This document shows, one piece after another, positions 34,998 to 44,760 of a stretch of 56,878 nt of DNA. Location of the stretch: positions 1-56,878 of IMG/VR virus record IMGVR_UViG_3300029981_000015; one strand, given 5' to 3'. The stretch's first letter is position 1; each line of letters opens with the position of its first letter. Made by a program: the position numbers and the translations under genes. This stretch comes from a virus. Below the pieces are notes generated by a model. That model had not been told where the DNA came from and did no database searches. It saw only the letters and a list, made by a program, of their open reading frames with translations.

Positions 34998-37900
34998 TAT
35001 CTTATATTGTCGACCCCTGTAAGTCCATTTAAAGTTATTATCATCTCATTATACTTTTTGTCAAATATCATAGGAATTTTATTTGAAATATTAGACTTAT
35101 TACTATTAAGTACGGTTTGTATTCCTTTTGCTTTAGATAATGGAGTTATAGAAGAACCATAAATACATATTTCAGCTCTTTCTATATCCATCCAATATAA
35201 TCCAGACTCAGAATCAGAAATCCCACATATCATATCTTTTTTCATTCCATTTGATGTTGATATGTAATCAAACCTACTTAATACACCACCAGACCCTAAA
35301 GTCAATGTGCTTATATTATTATCTTTTATTAACGCTCTTTCATTTACAGATAATACTCCAAATGAATTCTTTTGCCAAAAAAATAGCTTATTATCAAATT
35401 TTCTTATACCTGTAATTTCGCCATATTGGGTATCTACATCTATATAATTAGCAACTTGAAATTTAGACCAACTATCGTATATTTCGTCATTAGTTTTTGC
35501 CCCAGAATACCATACTCTACAATCGAATATTTTATTATCTTCAGTTACTAATAGTTTTGATTCAAAACCAATACCAGTCATATCAGCCGAATATGCTGAA
35601 TTATATGAATACTGTGGAAGCTGTTGAGTAATTTTCCATTCACTCCCTTGGCTTGCTCCAGGAGAATAGACTCCAGGTTCTCTTTGTATTGCAAAATTAT
35701 TATCAGACGCGATATAGGATTTAGAGTTAACTAAATGTAAGTTTATTGATGATTCAACAGGTATTAAGGCTCCTATATGTTTTACTTGATTTTCTATCAT
35801 AGGGTGTCTACCTTTTGTATCAGATCCATAACTATCACAATAAGGGTCAGTAGCCATAACAAGTGTATAGTCAAAAAGACCTATGAATGTGTCTCCACCA
35901 AATACTAGTTTTTCTATACTAGCCCCAGTATTGTCGAATGATACTCCAGTTGATATATATTCAGTAAATTGTCTATCTACTAATGATGAACCTCCATATA
36001 TATAGTCATTCATCACCTTCAAGTTAACAATGAATGTACTTAGCGCAGAAGACCCTATTCGGTCTAACGACTTATATCCATCATAAAGAGCACCGGAAGT
36101 ATATTTTTTTCTAGTTTGGTTTATGTCAGTAATTGTTGGAAACTGTTCTGAAACTTCTAAATTAAGGATAATAGCGCTCCCATGAGGACCGCCAACCTTT
36201 GTCATTCCACTAGGACCAGTAATAGTGTCATTTTGGCTAGGTTCTCCCTCATTACCAGTAGTAAGGGGTTTAGCCCAATTAAGATACTGTGATCCACCAG
36301 AACTGACATATTGAGCACCAGAAATCTTTTCTATTGGAAGGCCAGACGCAATATCACCTGAATATTCAAATGACTTAATCTTTTTAGTCAATAGAGTAGA
36401 GGCGGTAGATTTATTGATATTTAATCCAGAATACGTAAATGCAGTATAATCAAGTAAACTATTACTATTTTGGTATACTAATGATATGGTGTCAGAAGTA
36501 TTTAATTTAGTACCAGAGTACCTATTAAAATATTTAAATGTCATTCCACTAACTCCTGCGTCATTGGCATCATCAATAGTTATTAGGGCCTTATCGTGTG
36601 ATGTATTTGTAATATCATATACAAATCCATTCTTAAAACAATATGTGGATCCGCTAACATACCTTAGAACCCCTCCTATTGATAAAAATGCTCTTTTAAA
36701 TGGTTCATTAAAATAACCAATAGTTGGATATTTAATATCAGTTCTAGTGGCATCTACATTTTGTAAGTATTGCGTAGCAGAACTGGAGTTGGATACTAGT
36801 CTATAATTAGCGCCAACTAAGCCCATACTCATAAATACCGAATGATCATTTATGGTAATTCCAGTGGTGTATAATCTTTTGTTTATATCAGCTCCAAAAT
36901 ACATCGCAGATGGATAATATTTATGAGATGAATCATCAACTAAATAGAACTGTAACCTATTATGATCAGGATGTCCAAAATAGGAACTACCTGTAACATT
37001 TATTCCCATGCCAACAACAGGAGGAGTGGATACTGGATATATTATATCAACTATATCTGCATCAATAGCCCCAGATACTTTCCTTAATTGTTCAGTAAAA
37101 TCTACCCCATAATAAGACGTTTCTGGATTTATAAATAAAACGTCGCTCTTGTTATAGAAATATGGAGATATTGCATGATCAGTATAATTAGGTAATATTC
37201 TACCCAGATCACTGTTAACATAATATCTGTTATCATCAAAATCATGCCAATCTTCTATCCAAGCATCTGGTAAATTTGTACTAACAGATGGAGTGTGTAA
37301 CTTTTTCTGCGATCTACCAATACCAGTAATAGATAACGCATACCCCATTGATAGTACTGGATGAGGACGAAGTGTATTCACAAGTCCACCTGCAATTATA
37401 TTGGCTACATTGCCATCATGGTCTTGTTGATATTCCGCTCTATAAGTACCAGTCTTCTGTATTGCGCCTTGAGCATATATAGTCTTATTGTTTATATCTC
37501 TTTTTGCTCTTACTATTTCTACCTTTTTTATATCGCTAGGTAAATTTCTAAGTACAAATTTAACTCCAAGCGGTTTTACCAATAGCTCTTGATCGTTTAA
37601 AAAAGTATTAGAATATACAGTAGAATTTGATTCTGCAGGGGTTTCAAATATACTAGAGTTCCAACTAGATGATTCTATATATCCAGCTGGGAATCTTATA
37701 TCGGCTATCCATTTAGCAGGAGATTTTCTTCCTTTTGCATCATAGAATACACATGCAAATCTATATATCTCATCTCTTTGGTATGATGTTAAGTTGTTAG
37801 ACAAATATGGATTAGAATAATTTAAAAATCCATTATGAATAGGTATATTTAAATCGGTTAAATTAATATCTGTTGTTACGCCAGAACTATCAACTGTAGT

Positions 37901-40330
37901 TAATTTAGATATACTACGTTTTTTATCTCCTATCCTAGCAGTCCTTTGATCTATATACTTATCGCCATCAGAGGCCCAGGCACCATTAGTATTTTTTTTA
38001 TTATAATAATCTCCATAAGACTCTATAAAGTATGTATTAGCAAACTTATAATCTATATTTAACCCAGTTCCACCTAAATTACCATATCTATCATATATAT
38101 ATAGTAAATCAGAATATCTATCTTCACTATAAATTTCTTTATGTATACAATCATGTGTCTCTGGAACTAAATTTAAAGTATCAACAGATAATGACAATGT
38201 TCCTCCAGCCGAATCATATAATAAAGCGGTCTTACTAGAATTAAACTGATATGATCTAGTATCGTATTTAGATATTGGAATATCCCATGTATCTTCAGTT
38301 GTATTTGCAGCAAATAGTATGTTATCTTTACTTTCTATATATGTAGGCTTAAAAACATTTCCACCTATAAGATTAAACTCTGCTTGAGTTAACTCGCCAA
38401 GAGCACTAGTGCCACCATCTTCTACAAATACCTTATTGTTAAATACAGATGTAGTTATATCAGTTTCTTTTACTATAGTTATTGTCGGTACATCAGAATA
38501 ATTATAATAGTATAAAGATATTAATTTTAATTTTGTAAACTGGCTCCCTGTTGGTATGTCTATAGACACTTTAACAGATTTACCAGTTGGTTTTCCATAT
38601 ATCTCTCCTAATCCAGTACCAAGATAACTAATACTATAATCAGACTGTTCGCTCTCTGTCAAATGGACTACTGGACTAGATGGACTTAATTCAGTTTCTC
38701 CTCCAGATGGACTATATAGTTGATAGAAATATTGTATTAATCCAGCATTTAATCGTCCAGCCCCTATGGAAGTAATAGATGGCGCAGGAAGACTAGAAGA
38801 TGGAACTATATCAAACATAGTTTCATTTTCTATTAATGCATTTTTAGAGTCATTACTTTCTGCAATATTTATAACCCTAGTAAAATTAGACCCATCTGCC
38901 CAGTATACTTTAATATTATCAAAATCTTCATATCTACCAACTATACTTATTGGTGCGTCTTCTGGAATATCAAAGTCTACACCATTTGGGTTGACTACAT
39001 TTTTAAATATTGGTGTAGTATTATTAGTAAATGTGACTCTATATATTTTAAATGATTTTTCAATATTATCTGAGAATTCATAATATATATATAAATTATC
39101 AGCATCTACATATGATGCAGTAACAGTGGTGTCATATACTCCATTTGTGGACTGAATAAACACTTGTCTGTTTTGACCAGCAGGTATTAAATGAGATGGG
39201 GCATTTACATTTATCTTTCCATCTAGAGCCTTTGTAAAACTTAATATTTCAACCTCTCTGTTAAATATTATATCAGTATAATTACCATTAAAGTATAATG
39301 TAGTATTATTAACAAACGTCATAGATTTCACCCCATTATACTTTCCAGAAGTAGAGTTAAATATAACTCCAGTAACATTTCTAGTTGTGTTTAAAGGAGT
39401 TTCAAGAGTTATTTTTATTGTATTTGCAACAGAACCAGATGATATACTAAGTACATTCGAAGTGAACGCTAACTGTTCTGGGACTATGTCATAGTGCCAT
39501 GTAACTATGTCTGGCTCAGTAACTAGAGATGGACCTGAATCAAGTCCAGTTAACTCATATCTAAAATACTGAGTAGCTCCCTTATATCTTATAGTGAGAG
39601 GATCTGCATTTGGATCCCAATTTTCACCCCCATTTTCATCACATGGTATTCCATTGTTTTTAAATTCAAATGAAAGAACTTCAATACTAAGCACACTAAG
39701 CGTTGTATTGAACGTCTTAGTTAAATCTATTACTAATGTATCTAATGTGGCGTTAGTAGTATATGTAGGGGTATCTGGACCAATAATCGGGCTTAATTCA
39801 TCTGTCGTACTATCATTATAGGTAACTCGTATACTGATAGTCATATTCCTAGGAATAAGATCACTAAACCCACAAATAACTCTTTCTGGAGATTCGTTAT
39901 TTACATGAACCGTATCCACGTGAAAATAATTAGGAGTTAAATCTATAGGCGATGGAGTAACTCTAGAATCCTCTACATAAACTGATTGCTGTGGTATATG
40001 TGGTATAGATATAGTTGCTGGATCATTATCATCTATATACTGATACGACAAGGTACCCACTACGACTTTTGGAAATTTAGTAAATACAACGCCAATATCT
40101 CTAATTGTAGATGTTGCTATGATCTCTTCTCCAGCAGAAAATATACTCTGAGTGTTAAGTAACTCAGTAGAACCTTCTATGTTGGTTATAGAACCAGTAG
40201 TAGCATTGTTATTGGTTACCGTTCTGATATTCTCAGCATATCTATATTGAGTACTTTTTAATAGACTCTTATCGGTATCTAGGTTCATTCCAGCACCAAA
40301 TGTATTTATTTGAGATTTATTAGTACCCAT
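34997..40330 (-). CDS. Giant tail muzzle/nozzle protein, N-terminal part (about 1777 aa)
   Basis: This is a very large beta-rich protein. The ATG at 40330 (MGTNKSQINTFGAGMN) is preferred over an upstream in-frame start at 40360 inside the previous gene. The opening stretch, followed by YRYAENIRTVTNNN, resembles the start of crAss muzzle and T7-type nozzle proteins, which form the distal tube of short tails. The C-terminal 300 residues (RKFDNKLFFWQKNSFGVL and on to FDKKYNEMIITL) look like a beta-propeller region. The ORF ends in a stop shared with the start of the next ORF, which seems to carry the remaining domain. Regularly repeated hydrophobic/threonine strands fill the centre; no catalytic site is visible. 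Confidence 0.75.
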   Translation of the reverse strand: MGTNKSQINTFGAGMNLDTDKSLLKSTQYRYAENIRTVTNNNATTGSITNIEGSTELLNTQSIFSAGEEIIATSTIRDIGVVFTKFPKVVVGTLSYQYIDDNDPATISIPHIPQQSVYVEDSRVTPSPIDLTPNYFHVDTVHVNNESPERVICGFSDLIPRNMTISIRVTYNDSTTDELSPIIGPDTPTYTTNATLDTLVIDLTKTFNTTLSVLSIEVLSFEFKNNGIPCDENGGENWDPNADPLTIRYKGATQYFRYELTGLDSGPSLVTEPDIVTWHYDIVPEQLAFTSNVLSISSGSVANTIKITLETPLNTTRNVTGVIFNSTSGKYNGVKSMTFVNNTTLYFNGNYTDIIFNREVEILSFTKALDGKINVNAPSHLIPAGQNRQVFIQSTNGVYDTTVTASYVDADNLYIYYEFSDNIEKSFKIYRVTFTNNTTPIFKNVVNPNGVDFDIPEDAPISIVGRYEDFDNIKVYWADGSNFTRVINIAESNDSKNALIENETMFDIVPSSSLPAPSITSIGAGRLNAGLIQYFYQLYSPSGGETELSPSSPVVHLTESEQSDYSISYLGTGLGEIYGKPTGKSVKVSIDIPTGSQFTKLKLISLYYYNYSDVPTITIVKETDITTSVFNNKVFVEDGGTSALGELTQAEFNLIGGNVFKPTYIESKDNILFAANTTEDTWDIPISKYDTRSYQFNSSKTALLYDSAGGTLSLSVDTLNLVPETHDCIHKEIYSEDRYSDLLYIYDRYGNLGGTGLNIDYKFANTYFIESYGDYYNKKNTNGAWASDGDKYIDQRTARIGDKKRSISKLTTVDSSGVTTDINLTDLNIPIHNGFLNYSNPYLSNNLTSYQRDEIYRFACVFYDAKGRKSPAKWIADIRFPAGYIESSSWNSSIFETPAESNSTVYSNTFLNDQELLVKPLGVKFVLRNLPSDIKKVEIVRAKRDINNKTIYAQGAIQKTGTYRAEYQQDHDGNVANIIAGGLVNTLRPHPVLSMGYALSITGIGRSQKKLHTPSVSTNLPDAWIEDWHDFDDNRYYVNSDLGRILPNYTDHAISPYFYNKSDVLFINPETSYYGVDFTEQLRKVSGAIDADIVDIIYPVSTPPVVGMGINVTGSSYFGHPDHNRLQFYLVDDSSHKYYPSAMYFGADINKRLYTTGITINDHSVFMSMGLVGANYRLVSNSSSATQYLQNVDATRTDIKYPTIGYFNEPFKRAFLSIGGVLRYVSGSTYCFKNGFVYDITNTSHDKALITIDDANDAGVSGMTFKYFNRYSGTKLNTSDTISLVYQNSNSLLDYTAFTYSGLNINKSTASTLLTKKIKSFEYSGDIASGLPIEKISGAQYVSSGGSQYLNWAKPLTTGNEGEPSQNDTITGPSGMTKVGGPHGSAIILNLEVSEQFPTITDINQTRKKYTSGALYDGYKSLDRIGSSALSTFIVNLKVMNDYIYGGSSLVDRQFTEYISTGVSFDNTGASIEKLVFGGDTFIGLFDYTLVMATDPYCDSYGSDTKGRHPMIENQVKHIGALIPVESSINLHLVNSKSYIASDNNFAIQREPGVYSPGASQGSEWKITQQLPQYSYNSAYSADMTGIGFESKLLVTEDNKIFDCRVWYSGAKTNDEIYDSWSKFQVANYIDVDTQYGEITGIRKFDNKLFFWQKNSFGVLSVNERALIKDNNISTLTLGSGGVLSRFDYISTSNGMKKDMICGISDSESGLYWMDIERAEICIYGSSITPLSKAKGIQTVLNSNKSNISNKIPMIFDKKYNEMIITLNGLTGVDNIR

Positions 40331-41090
40331 TGTTATTAGATTTGATGTTTTGTACTTCACCTATCGTATCATATGCATTGTTATTCGCATATACATCTGG
40401 CACTAATTTAATCCAATTATTCTTTATTGTTTCCATTTCATCAGAATTTGGCATCAGTGAGTCTCCATAGGCTTGTTTACAATAAAAATTCCACGAAGTT
40501 TTCATATCGTAGTATATTTGCCTTTGTAATCTTCCAGCCATATATTCTGGATATTTTAACTTTAAAGTAATATACCAATATATAGCTTCTATGTAAGACA
40601 TCATATCTGGAATCATTGGGTACCCATTTTCGTCAGTATAAATTGCATCATAACTTAATTTAAGATATCCATCAGGTATATTAGTCATAATATAACCTGG
40701 CTTTATAGAATATTTTAAATCCTGCGGTTTTCTACCAATACCCATGTTTGTTGTATCATTATTTTGAATATCCTTATCGGACCAAACACTAAAAGAGCCA
40801 GTGGCTATCGTCATTGGCATCCATCCTCCAGAACCCGAGTTAGACCACGCTACACTGTTTAATCTATGAATATCAGTTGGAAGTGCAACCTGATGTCCTA
40901 CTATCTTGAGAATAGGAGTTCCTGTAGATCCTGATACCTTCCTTTTTAATTGTTTAACAGAACCTATCTTCTCAACGGCCTCCGAGCACCATTCCTTCAT
41001 ATCAGAAATCCTTATGGCTTCTTCCCTTATGTCTAGATCGGCTAAAACTTTTGCGATCACTTGGTCGCATGAAATCATTTTATATACCAT
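40320..41090 (-). CDS. P22 gp4-like tail accessory/adaptor protein
   Basis: This 256-residue protein has the outline of P22 gp4-type head-tail adaptors. A helical N-terminus contains MKEWCSEAVEKIG. A beta part with VALPTDIHRLNSVAW follows, then a helical C-terminal half with IEAIYWYITLKLKYP and a W/Y-rich stretch. Such proteins sit under the portal and receive the tail. It comes directly after the HU/IHF-like gene, an arrangement I recall for crAss-like genomes. The ATG at 41090 is one base after the upstream stop; a second ATG at 41078 is possible. It overlaps the muzzle gene by 11 bases. Confidence 0.7.
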   Translation of the reverse strand: MVYKMISCDQVIAKVLADLDIREEAIRISDMKEWCSEAVEKIGSVKQLKRKVSGSTGTPILKIVGHQVALPTDIHRLNSVAWSNSGSGGWMPMTIATGSFSVWSDKDIQNNDTTNMGIGRKPQDLKYSIKPGYIMTNIPDGYLKLSYDAIYTDENGYPMIPDMMSYIEAIYWYITLKLKYPEYMAGRLQRQIYYDMKTSWNFYCKQAYGDSLMPNSDEMETIKNNWIKLVPDVYANNNAYDTIGEVQNIKSNNNGY

Positions 41091-41091
41091 A

Positions 41092-41544
41092 TTATTTCTC
41101 CATATAATCTTTATGTTCTACTTTTATCATATGAGCTAGTTTCCTTTTGTTCGCTCTAGACATTACTAACTCGTACATACTTTTATTTGATATTAAAATA
41201 TCTTTTTTACACCAATAAAATCTAAAATTATAGCCATCGGAATGCTCATTTAAATGTAAAATAGTTTTTTCACATTCTTTTGTACTATGAAAATCAACTC
41301 TAAGATAAGTAAAATCATATCTTTTAGGTTTTTTCTTAACTACTGATAAGGTTCCCATTCTAGCAGGTAACCTTATTTCTTTTGCGTTATCTATTAACTC
41401 TCTAGATAGAAAAGAGAAGTAATCTTTTAATAATGCATTAAACTGTTTCTTAGAAACGATATACGCTGAATTACCACTTGTGTATTCTTTATAAGAATTA
41501 AAGTAGTCATCCAGCGTATATGACTTATGTTTATTTGATACCAC
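41092..41544 (-). CDS. HU/IHF-like DNA-binding protein
   Basis: This 150-residue protein is longer than host HU (about 90). An N-terminal helical part (residues 10-55) is followed by EIRLPARMGTLSVVKKKP at 57-74, which matches the turn where HU/IHF proteins go from helices into the beta arm (compare the usual LPGFGxFxVRxRxAR pattern). The remaining residues are basic and aromatic. crAss-like phages carry IHF-related genes next to tail genes, which supports the call. It could bend or compact DNA in the capsid, or serve a structural role. The usual proline at the arm tip is not evident. It overlaps the upstream gene by 14 bases. Confidence 0.6.
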   Translation of the reverse strand: MVSNKHKSYTLDDYFNSYKEYTSGNSAYIVSKKQFNALLKDYFSFLSRELIDNAKEIRLPARMGTLSVVKKKPKRYDFTYLRVDFHSTKECEKTILHLNEHSDGYNFRFYWCKKDILISNKSMYELVMSRANKRKLAHMIKVEHKDYMEK

Positions 41545-42229
41545 GTTGAATCTTTTTATAATCCCTTGCGGTTAATGTAGTCCTTGTAAGATCATTATTT
41601 GAATTATTTGTATCATCAGATAGTGATACAATATTTATCTCTTTAGTTATTATTAATTCTTTTAAAGGAATTATCATGTTTGCTGGCATTGGGTACCTAT
41701 CATCTGCAGTTAATCCAAATACTGGATCTAAAGGATTTTCAAAAACTCCTTTTATAGTTATAGACGAAACACCTCCTTGCCCCGTTAAATATATTAAACC
41801 GTCTCGTTCGTATGCCAAAGTATCATTACTAGTATATCGTCTTTTGCTTTGCATTTTTGCTCTAGCCTCAGATGTGACTTGTATAATATTGTCGTATTGG
41901 TCTACAATGGAAACTTTACTATCTGCAAAATGAAAATCTATTCCATTTGGTATCTCTATAGTTGTCTTACCAATCCATATTCCAGAATTAGATAAAGGTT
42001 TCCCTAATGCATCTTTATCTGTTATAGATATGTTATTTATCTCTTGTATATAGTCTGGATTTATTTCTCTTCCTTTATCTATATCTTGTTTTATCAGCAT
42101 AGATCTATACTGAATTATCCACTGTTCTACTTGGGCCTTACTTAAAGACTCACTCTCAGATATATAATTGTTCCGAGTCTCAAGTATTATATCATCGATA
42201 ATTGTATTCAGGGAATTGAAACTTATCAT
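41531..42229 (-). CDS. Putative ring/connector protein (232 aa)
   Basis: This 232-residue protein begins with a helical segment (EQWIIQYRSMLIKQDI near residues 37-52), continues with a beta domain, and has YPMPANMIIPLKELIITKE near residues 180-200. I associate this layout with small connector or ring proteins of crAss-like tails, and its place between the endolysin and the HU/gp4-like genes agrees. It is distantly similar in layout, but not clearly in sequence, to the three tandem connector paralogs at 50.2-52.3 kb. There is no enzymatic motif. Confidence 0.6.
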   Translation of the reverse strand: MISFNSLNTIIDDIILETRNNYISESESLSKAQVEQWIIQYRSMLIKQDIDKGREINPDYIQEINNISITDKDALGKPLSNSGIWIGKTTIEIPNGIDFHFADSKVSIVDQYDNIIQVTSEARAKMQSKRRYTSNDTLAYERDGLIYLTGQGGVSSITIKGVFENPLDPVFGLTADDRYPMPANMIIPLKELIITKEINIVSLSDDTNNSNNDLTRTTLTARDYKKIQRGIK

Positions 42230-42233
42230 ACTT

Positions 42234-42761
42234 TTATACTATTAATTTATTTAATTCATCATGATACCACTTTCTTTCAGTATAACCATTGTGGCCTCCG
42301 TTTATACGTATACATATTTTTTCAAATTGATCTGAATCTGCTAAACTGTTTAAATTTTTAGAGACCCAGAACCAACATGCAGATCTAACGGCTAAGTCAG
42401 GAGTTTCTAGTAATTCTGGTTTAGATATTAAATCAACATTAAAATCTTTAGATAGTTTCTCGTAATTGAATTTACCAGTAATCTGAATTAATCCTCTACC
42501 TTTGTATTTTACTCCATCCCCTTTTGATGTATTCCCAAGATCTTTTCTTCCTTCATATGCCTTTCCAGATGCCAATTCTTTAGTATATACAAATCTACCA
42601 GATTCTACAAGTAAATTAGATATAAAATCTATTTCTCTATTCTTGGTATTTATTTCATACTCTTCCATGTACTTAGATAGAAGGGGATAGAATAGATCTA
42701 ATTTAGAAACAGACAGTTTCCCATTACAAAGGTCAATTAGATTTTCTTTTGTTATTATCAT
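42234..42761 (-). CDS. GH19-type endolysin (chitinase-like lysozyme)
   Basis: This 175-residue single-domain lysozyme of the GH19 fold should cut the peptidoglycan glycan chain at lysis. The catalytic pair is E53 in VESGRF and E62 in TKELASG. Downstream are YKGRGLIQITGKFNY and a conserved tryptophan region (ACWFW) with INGG, all typical of phage GH19 enzymes. There is no signal peptide and no separate wall-binding domain. The preceding genes encode three small membrane-associated proteins, which form the lysis cassette. Its start codon shares a base with the upstream stop. Confidence 0.9.
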   Translation of the reverse strand: MIITKENLIDLCNGKLSVSKLDLFYPLLSKYMEEYEINTKNREIDFISNLLVESGRFVYTKELASGKAYEGRKDLGNTSKGDGVKYKGRGLIQITGKFNYEKLSKDFNVDLISKPELLETPDLAVRSACWFWVSKNLNSLADSDQFEKICIRINGGHNGYTERKWYHDELNKLIV

Positions 42762-43384
42762 TACTCTCTTATTTTAACTACCCTTACGGTTCCTACTTTA
42801 ATCAAATCATTAGTATTCTTTATATCGTATCTATCTATATCCTCCTTATGCCAATCAAAATGCCAGAATCTAACCCATCCATTCTTATACACATTTACAA
42901 ACTCACTTGTAGTGTAAACGTATAAATACTCAGTATTGTTTACATCAAGTATGACATTTAAATGATTATCTTTTAAAATAACCCTAGAAGACGTAAAAGC
43001 ATTATGTTTTAATGTAGTATCTACTACACATTGACCATTATTTACTAACAACGCGCCAACGGTATTGTGTATAACTGTATTAATACCCGCAGATACATCA
43101 CCCGGCTTATTACTAGCGTGTTTAAAGGTCTTTCTAATAGAATCCATAGATTGTATTAACTTATCATTAGACTGCTTTAAATCCGCATTAGAAAGCTTTA
43201 AAACCCTATTTTCAGAAGTTTTACCAGATATAATATCTTCATATGCTCTTTGATTATTTCTATAAGATTGCATATCTGTCTTCATGGCCACATATTTATT
43301 ATATGCGACCTTTATACCAAAATAACTGGAGGCAATTATTATGCCCCCAATTATATATAGTATCAATTTTGTTTTGTTTAACAT
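42761..43384 (-). CDS. Membrane-anchored protein of the lysis cassette (spanin-like)
   Basis: This 207-residue protein has one N-terminal membrane helix at about residues 6-25 and a following coiled coil (residues 35-85, K/N/S-rich). A globular C-terminal domain rich in beta strands follows. This is the topology of an inner-membrane spanin or Rz-like protein, although a lipoprotein partner (Rz1) is not visible. It lies directly before the endolysin gene. Its exact role is inferred from position and topology only. Confidence 0.65.
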   Translation of the reverse strand: MLNKTKLILYIIGGIIIASSYFGIKVAYNKYVAMKTDMQSYRNNQRAYEDIISGKTSENRVLKLSNADLKQSNDKLIQSMDSIRKTFKHASNKPGDVSAGINTVIHNTVGALLVNNGQCVVDTTLKHNAFTSSRVILKDNHLNVILDVNNTEYLYVYTTSEFVNVYKNGWVRFWHFDWHKEDIDRYDIKNTNDLIKVGTVRVVKIRE

Positions 43385-43387
43385 GTA

Positions 43388-43747
43388 TTAATTTTTTCTT
43401 CTTTGTAATAACAAATCTAATTTGTCTAACATCAATTGATGTTCTTGTTTATTTTCTGTTCTGTTCTGTTCGATTGATTTTACATTTGCTACTCTCCCTT
43501 TTTCAAGGAATTCTGTTTTTTGATCATATTTGACATCTATTCTTTCTAATTTAACACTCAGATCTACCCAAGCAGCTCCAAGCAATGCTAATAGGCCTAA
43601 TAAAGAAATTATTTGAGAGAAATTTAAACCAGGAACCGCAACTGTCTGTTTATTATAATCTGCCTCATGTATATAAATATATTTTTTATCTTCCGATCTT
43701 TTCGTATACTTCCGTTTCTTTTCTTCGACCTCCTTTTTTTGAACCAT
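43388..43747 (-). CDS. Small single-pass membrane protein of the lysis cassette
   Basis: This 119-residue protein has a basic N-terminal tail (residues 1-22, KKR-rich), one hydrophobic segment at about 42-62 (FSQIISLLGLLALLGAAW) and a C-terminal coiled coil with many E, K, Q (63-115). This layout fits a pinholin, antiholin or spanin partner. It is four bases from the spanin-like gene and is preceded by a two-pass membrane protein, so the three probably act together. It could also be a tail-associated membrane protein. Confidence 0.62.
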   Translation of the reverse strand: MVQKKEVEEKKRKYTKRSEDKKYIYIHEADYNKQTVAVPGLNFSQIISLLGLLALLGAAWVDLSVKLERIDVKYDQKTEFLEKGRVANVKSIEQNRTENKQEHQLMLDKLDLLLQRRKN

Positions 43748-43784
43748 TTCTATGTAACTTAATTAATTTGTTAAAGTACTATTA

Positions 43785-44078
43785 TCATTTAATATCAATA
43801 TTAGTACTTGATTCTTCGTCTGATTTTCCAAGAGTATCTCTTTTTTTAGAATAACCAAACATTACCAACCCTGCGGTTATAACTCCAGCAGCTATTCCTG
43901 CTAGAGCAATTCCATTCGGATCTTTAGCAATAGATGCTATTGATCCAGTTATAAAACTCAAGCAACCAGAGAACACTACTAACATCCCAGCTACCTTACT
44001 TCCAGATGTTTTTCCATTACTAGAACTAACTGACTCTGCAAATGAAAACTTACTTATATCTGTATTTAATATTGTCAT
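43785..44078 (-). CDS. Putative holin, two membrane segments
   Basis: This 97-residue protein has two Gly/Ala-rich hydrophobic segments, about residues 28-50 and 56-76, with a short DPNG turn between them and a charged C-terminal tail (KKRDTLGKSDEESS). Size, topology and proximity to the GH19 endolysin gene make it the best holin candidate: it would form the inner-membrane lesion that starts lysis. No family motif is diagnostic for it. It follows the 227-residue fibre-associated gene and precedes a 37-base spacer. Confidence 0.65.
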   Translation of the reverse strand: MTILNTDISKFSFAESVSSSNGKTSGSKVAGMLVVFSGCLSFITGSIASIAKDPNGIALAGIAAGVITAGLVMFGYSKKRDTLGKSDEESSTNIDIK

Positions 44079-44089
44079 TATATTTTTAT

Positions 44090-44758
44090 TTATGGATATT
44101 TTGGATTAAGTGTTAAACTAAAACAAATATTACTACCTGTAGATATTGAAGGTGTACTTATAATATTAATATTATCATTATTGTTTTTTAATAACTTATT
44201 AGATACAGTACATGATAAACTAGAATCAGAATCATACACTTTAACAAAACCTTGTGGACGAATCCAATTAACAATATCATTATTATTTTTATGTGTTGAA
44301 AATACTAACATAGCATTTTTTCTAGTATATACAACAGAATTATTACCATTACCTGTAGAACTTCCTTTTATTACAAAACCTAATTGTGGAGTAGTAATAT
44401 TTACATTTCTGTATGAACATATAGTTATTCTATTTTCAGCACTTTCTTGAAATGTAAAATTATAGGAAGTTAATTCAGAAGATGCAGGTTTCCAATAAAC
44501 TCTTAATCTATGTCCTAAATAATCATATCCTGTAAACATAAACCACTCACTAGGTTGAGTACAAAATGTAGTACTATTTATAGTATGTACAAAAGCAATT
44601 AATAAATCTCCATCTATAGTACCATTAGGTTTATTACATGTAGTTGATAAGGATAATAAATTATAAGTTGATTCAACACCTATAAATTTAATACTATTAT
44701 TATCTCCTCTATAAGGTTTCTTCTTTAATAACTGTGCATTATAATACTGTCTATTCAT
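44090..44758 (-). CDS. Tail-fibre-associated, possible receptor-binding protein
   Basis: This is a 222-residue beta-rich protein starting at the ATG at 44758 (MNRQYYNAQL). The ATG follows GGGGGAG by seven bases, a strong ribosome site; an in-frame TTG five codons upstream would overlap the fibre gene, so I reject it. It has many S, N, T and aromatic residues but no repeated or catalytic motif. Placed right after the long fibre gene, it could be a fibre tip or chaperone. Synonymous codons look more AT-ending than in neighbouring genes, which may mean separate acquisition, but I have not counted them. Confidence 0.62.
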   Translation of the reverse strand: MNRQYYNAQLLKKKPYRGDNNSIKFIGVESTYNLLSLSTTCNKPNGTIDGDLLIAFVHTINSTTFCTQPSEWFMFTGYDYLGHRLRVYWKPASSELTSYNFTFQESAENRITICSYRNVNITTPQLGFVIKGSSTGNGNNSVVYTRKNAMLVFSTHKNNNDIVNWIRPQGFVKVYDSDSSLSCTVSNKLLKNNNDNINIISTPSISTGSNICFSLTLNPKYP

Positions 44759-44760
44759 AA

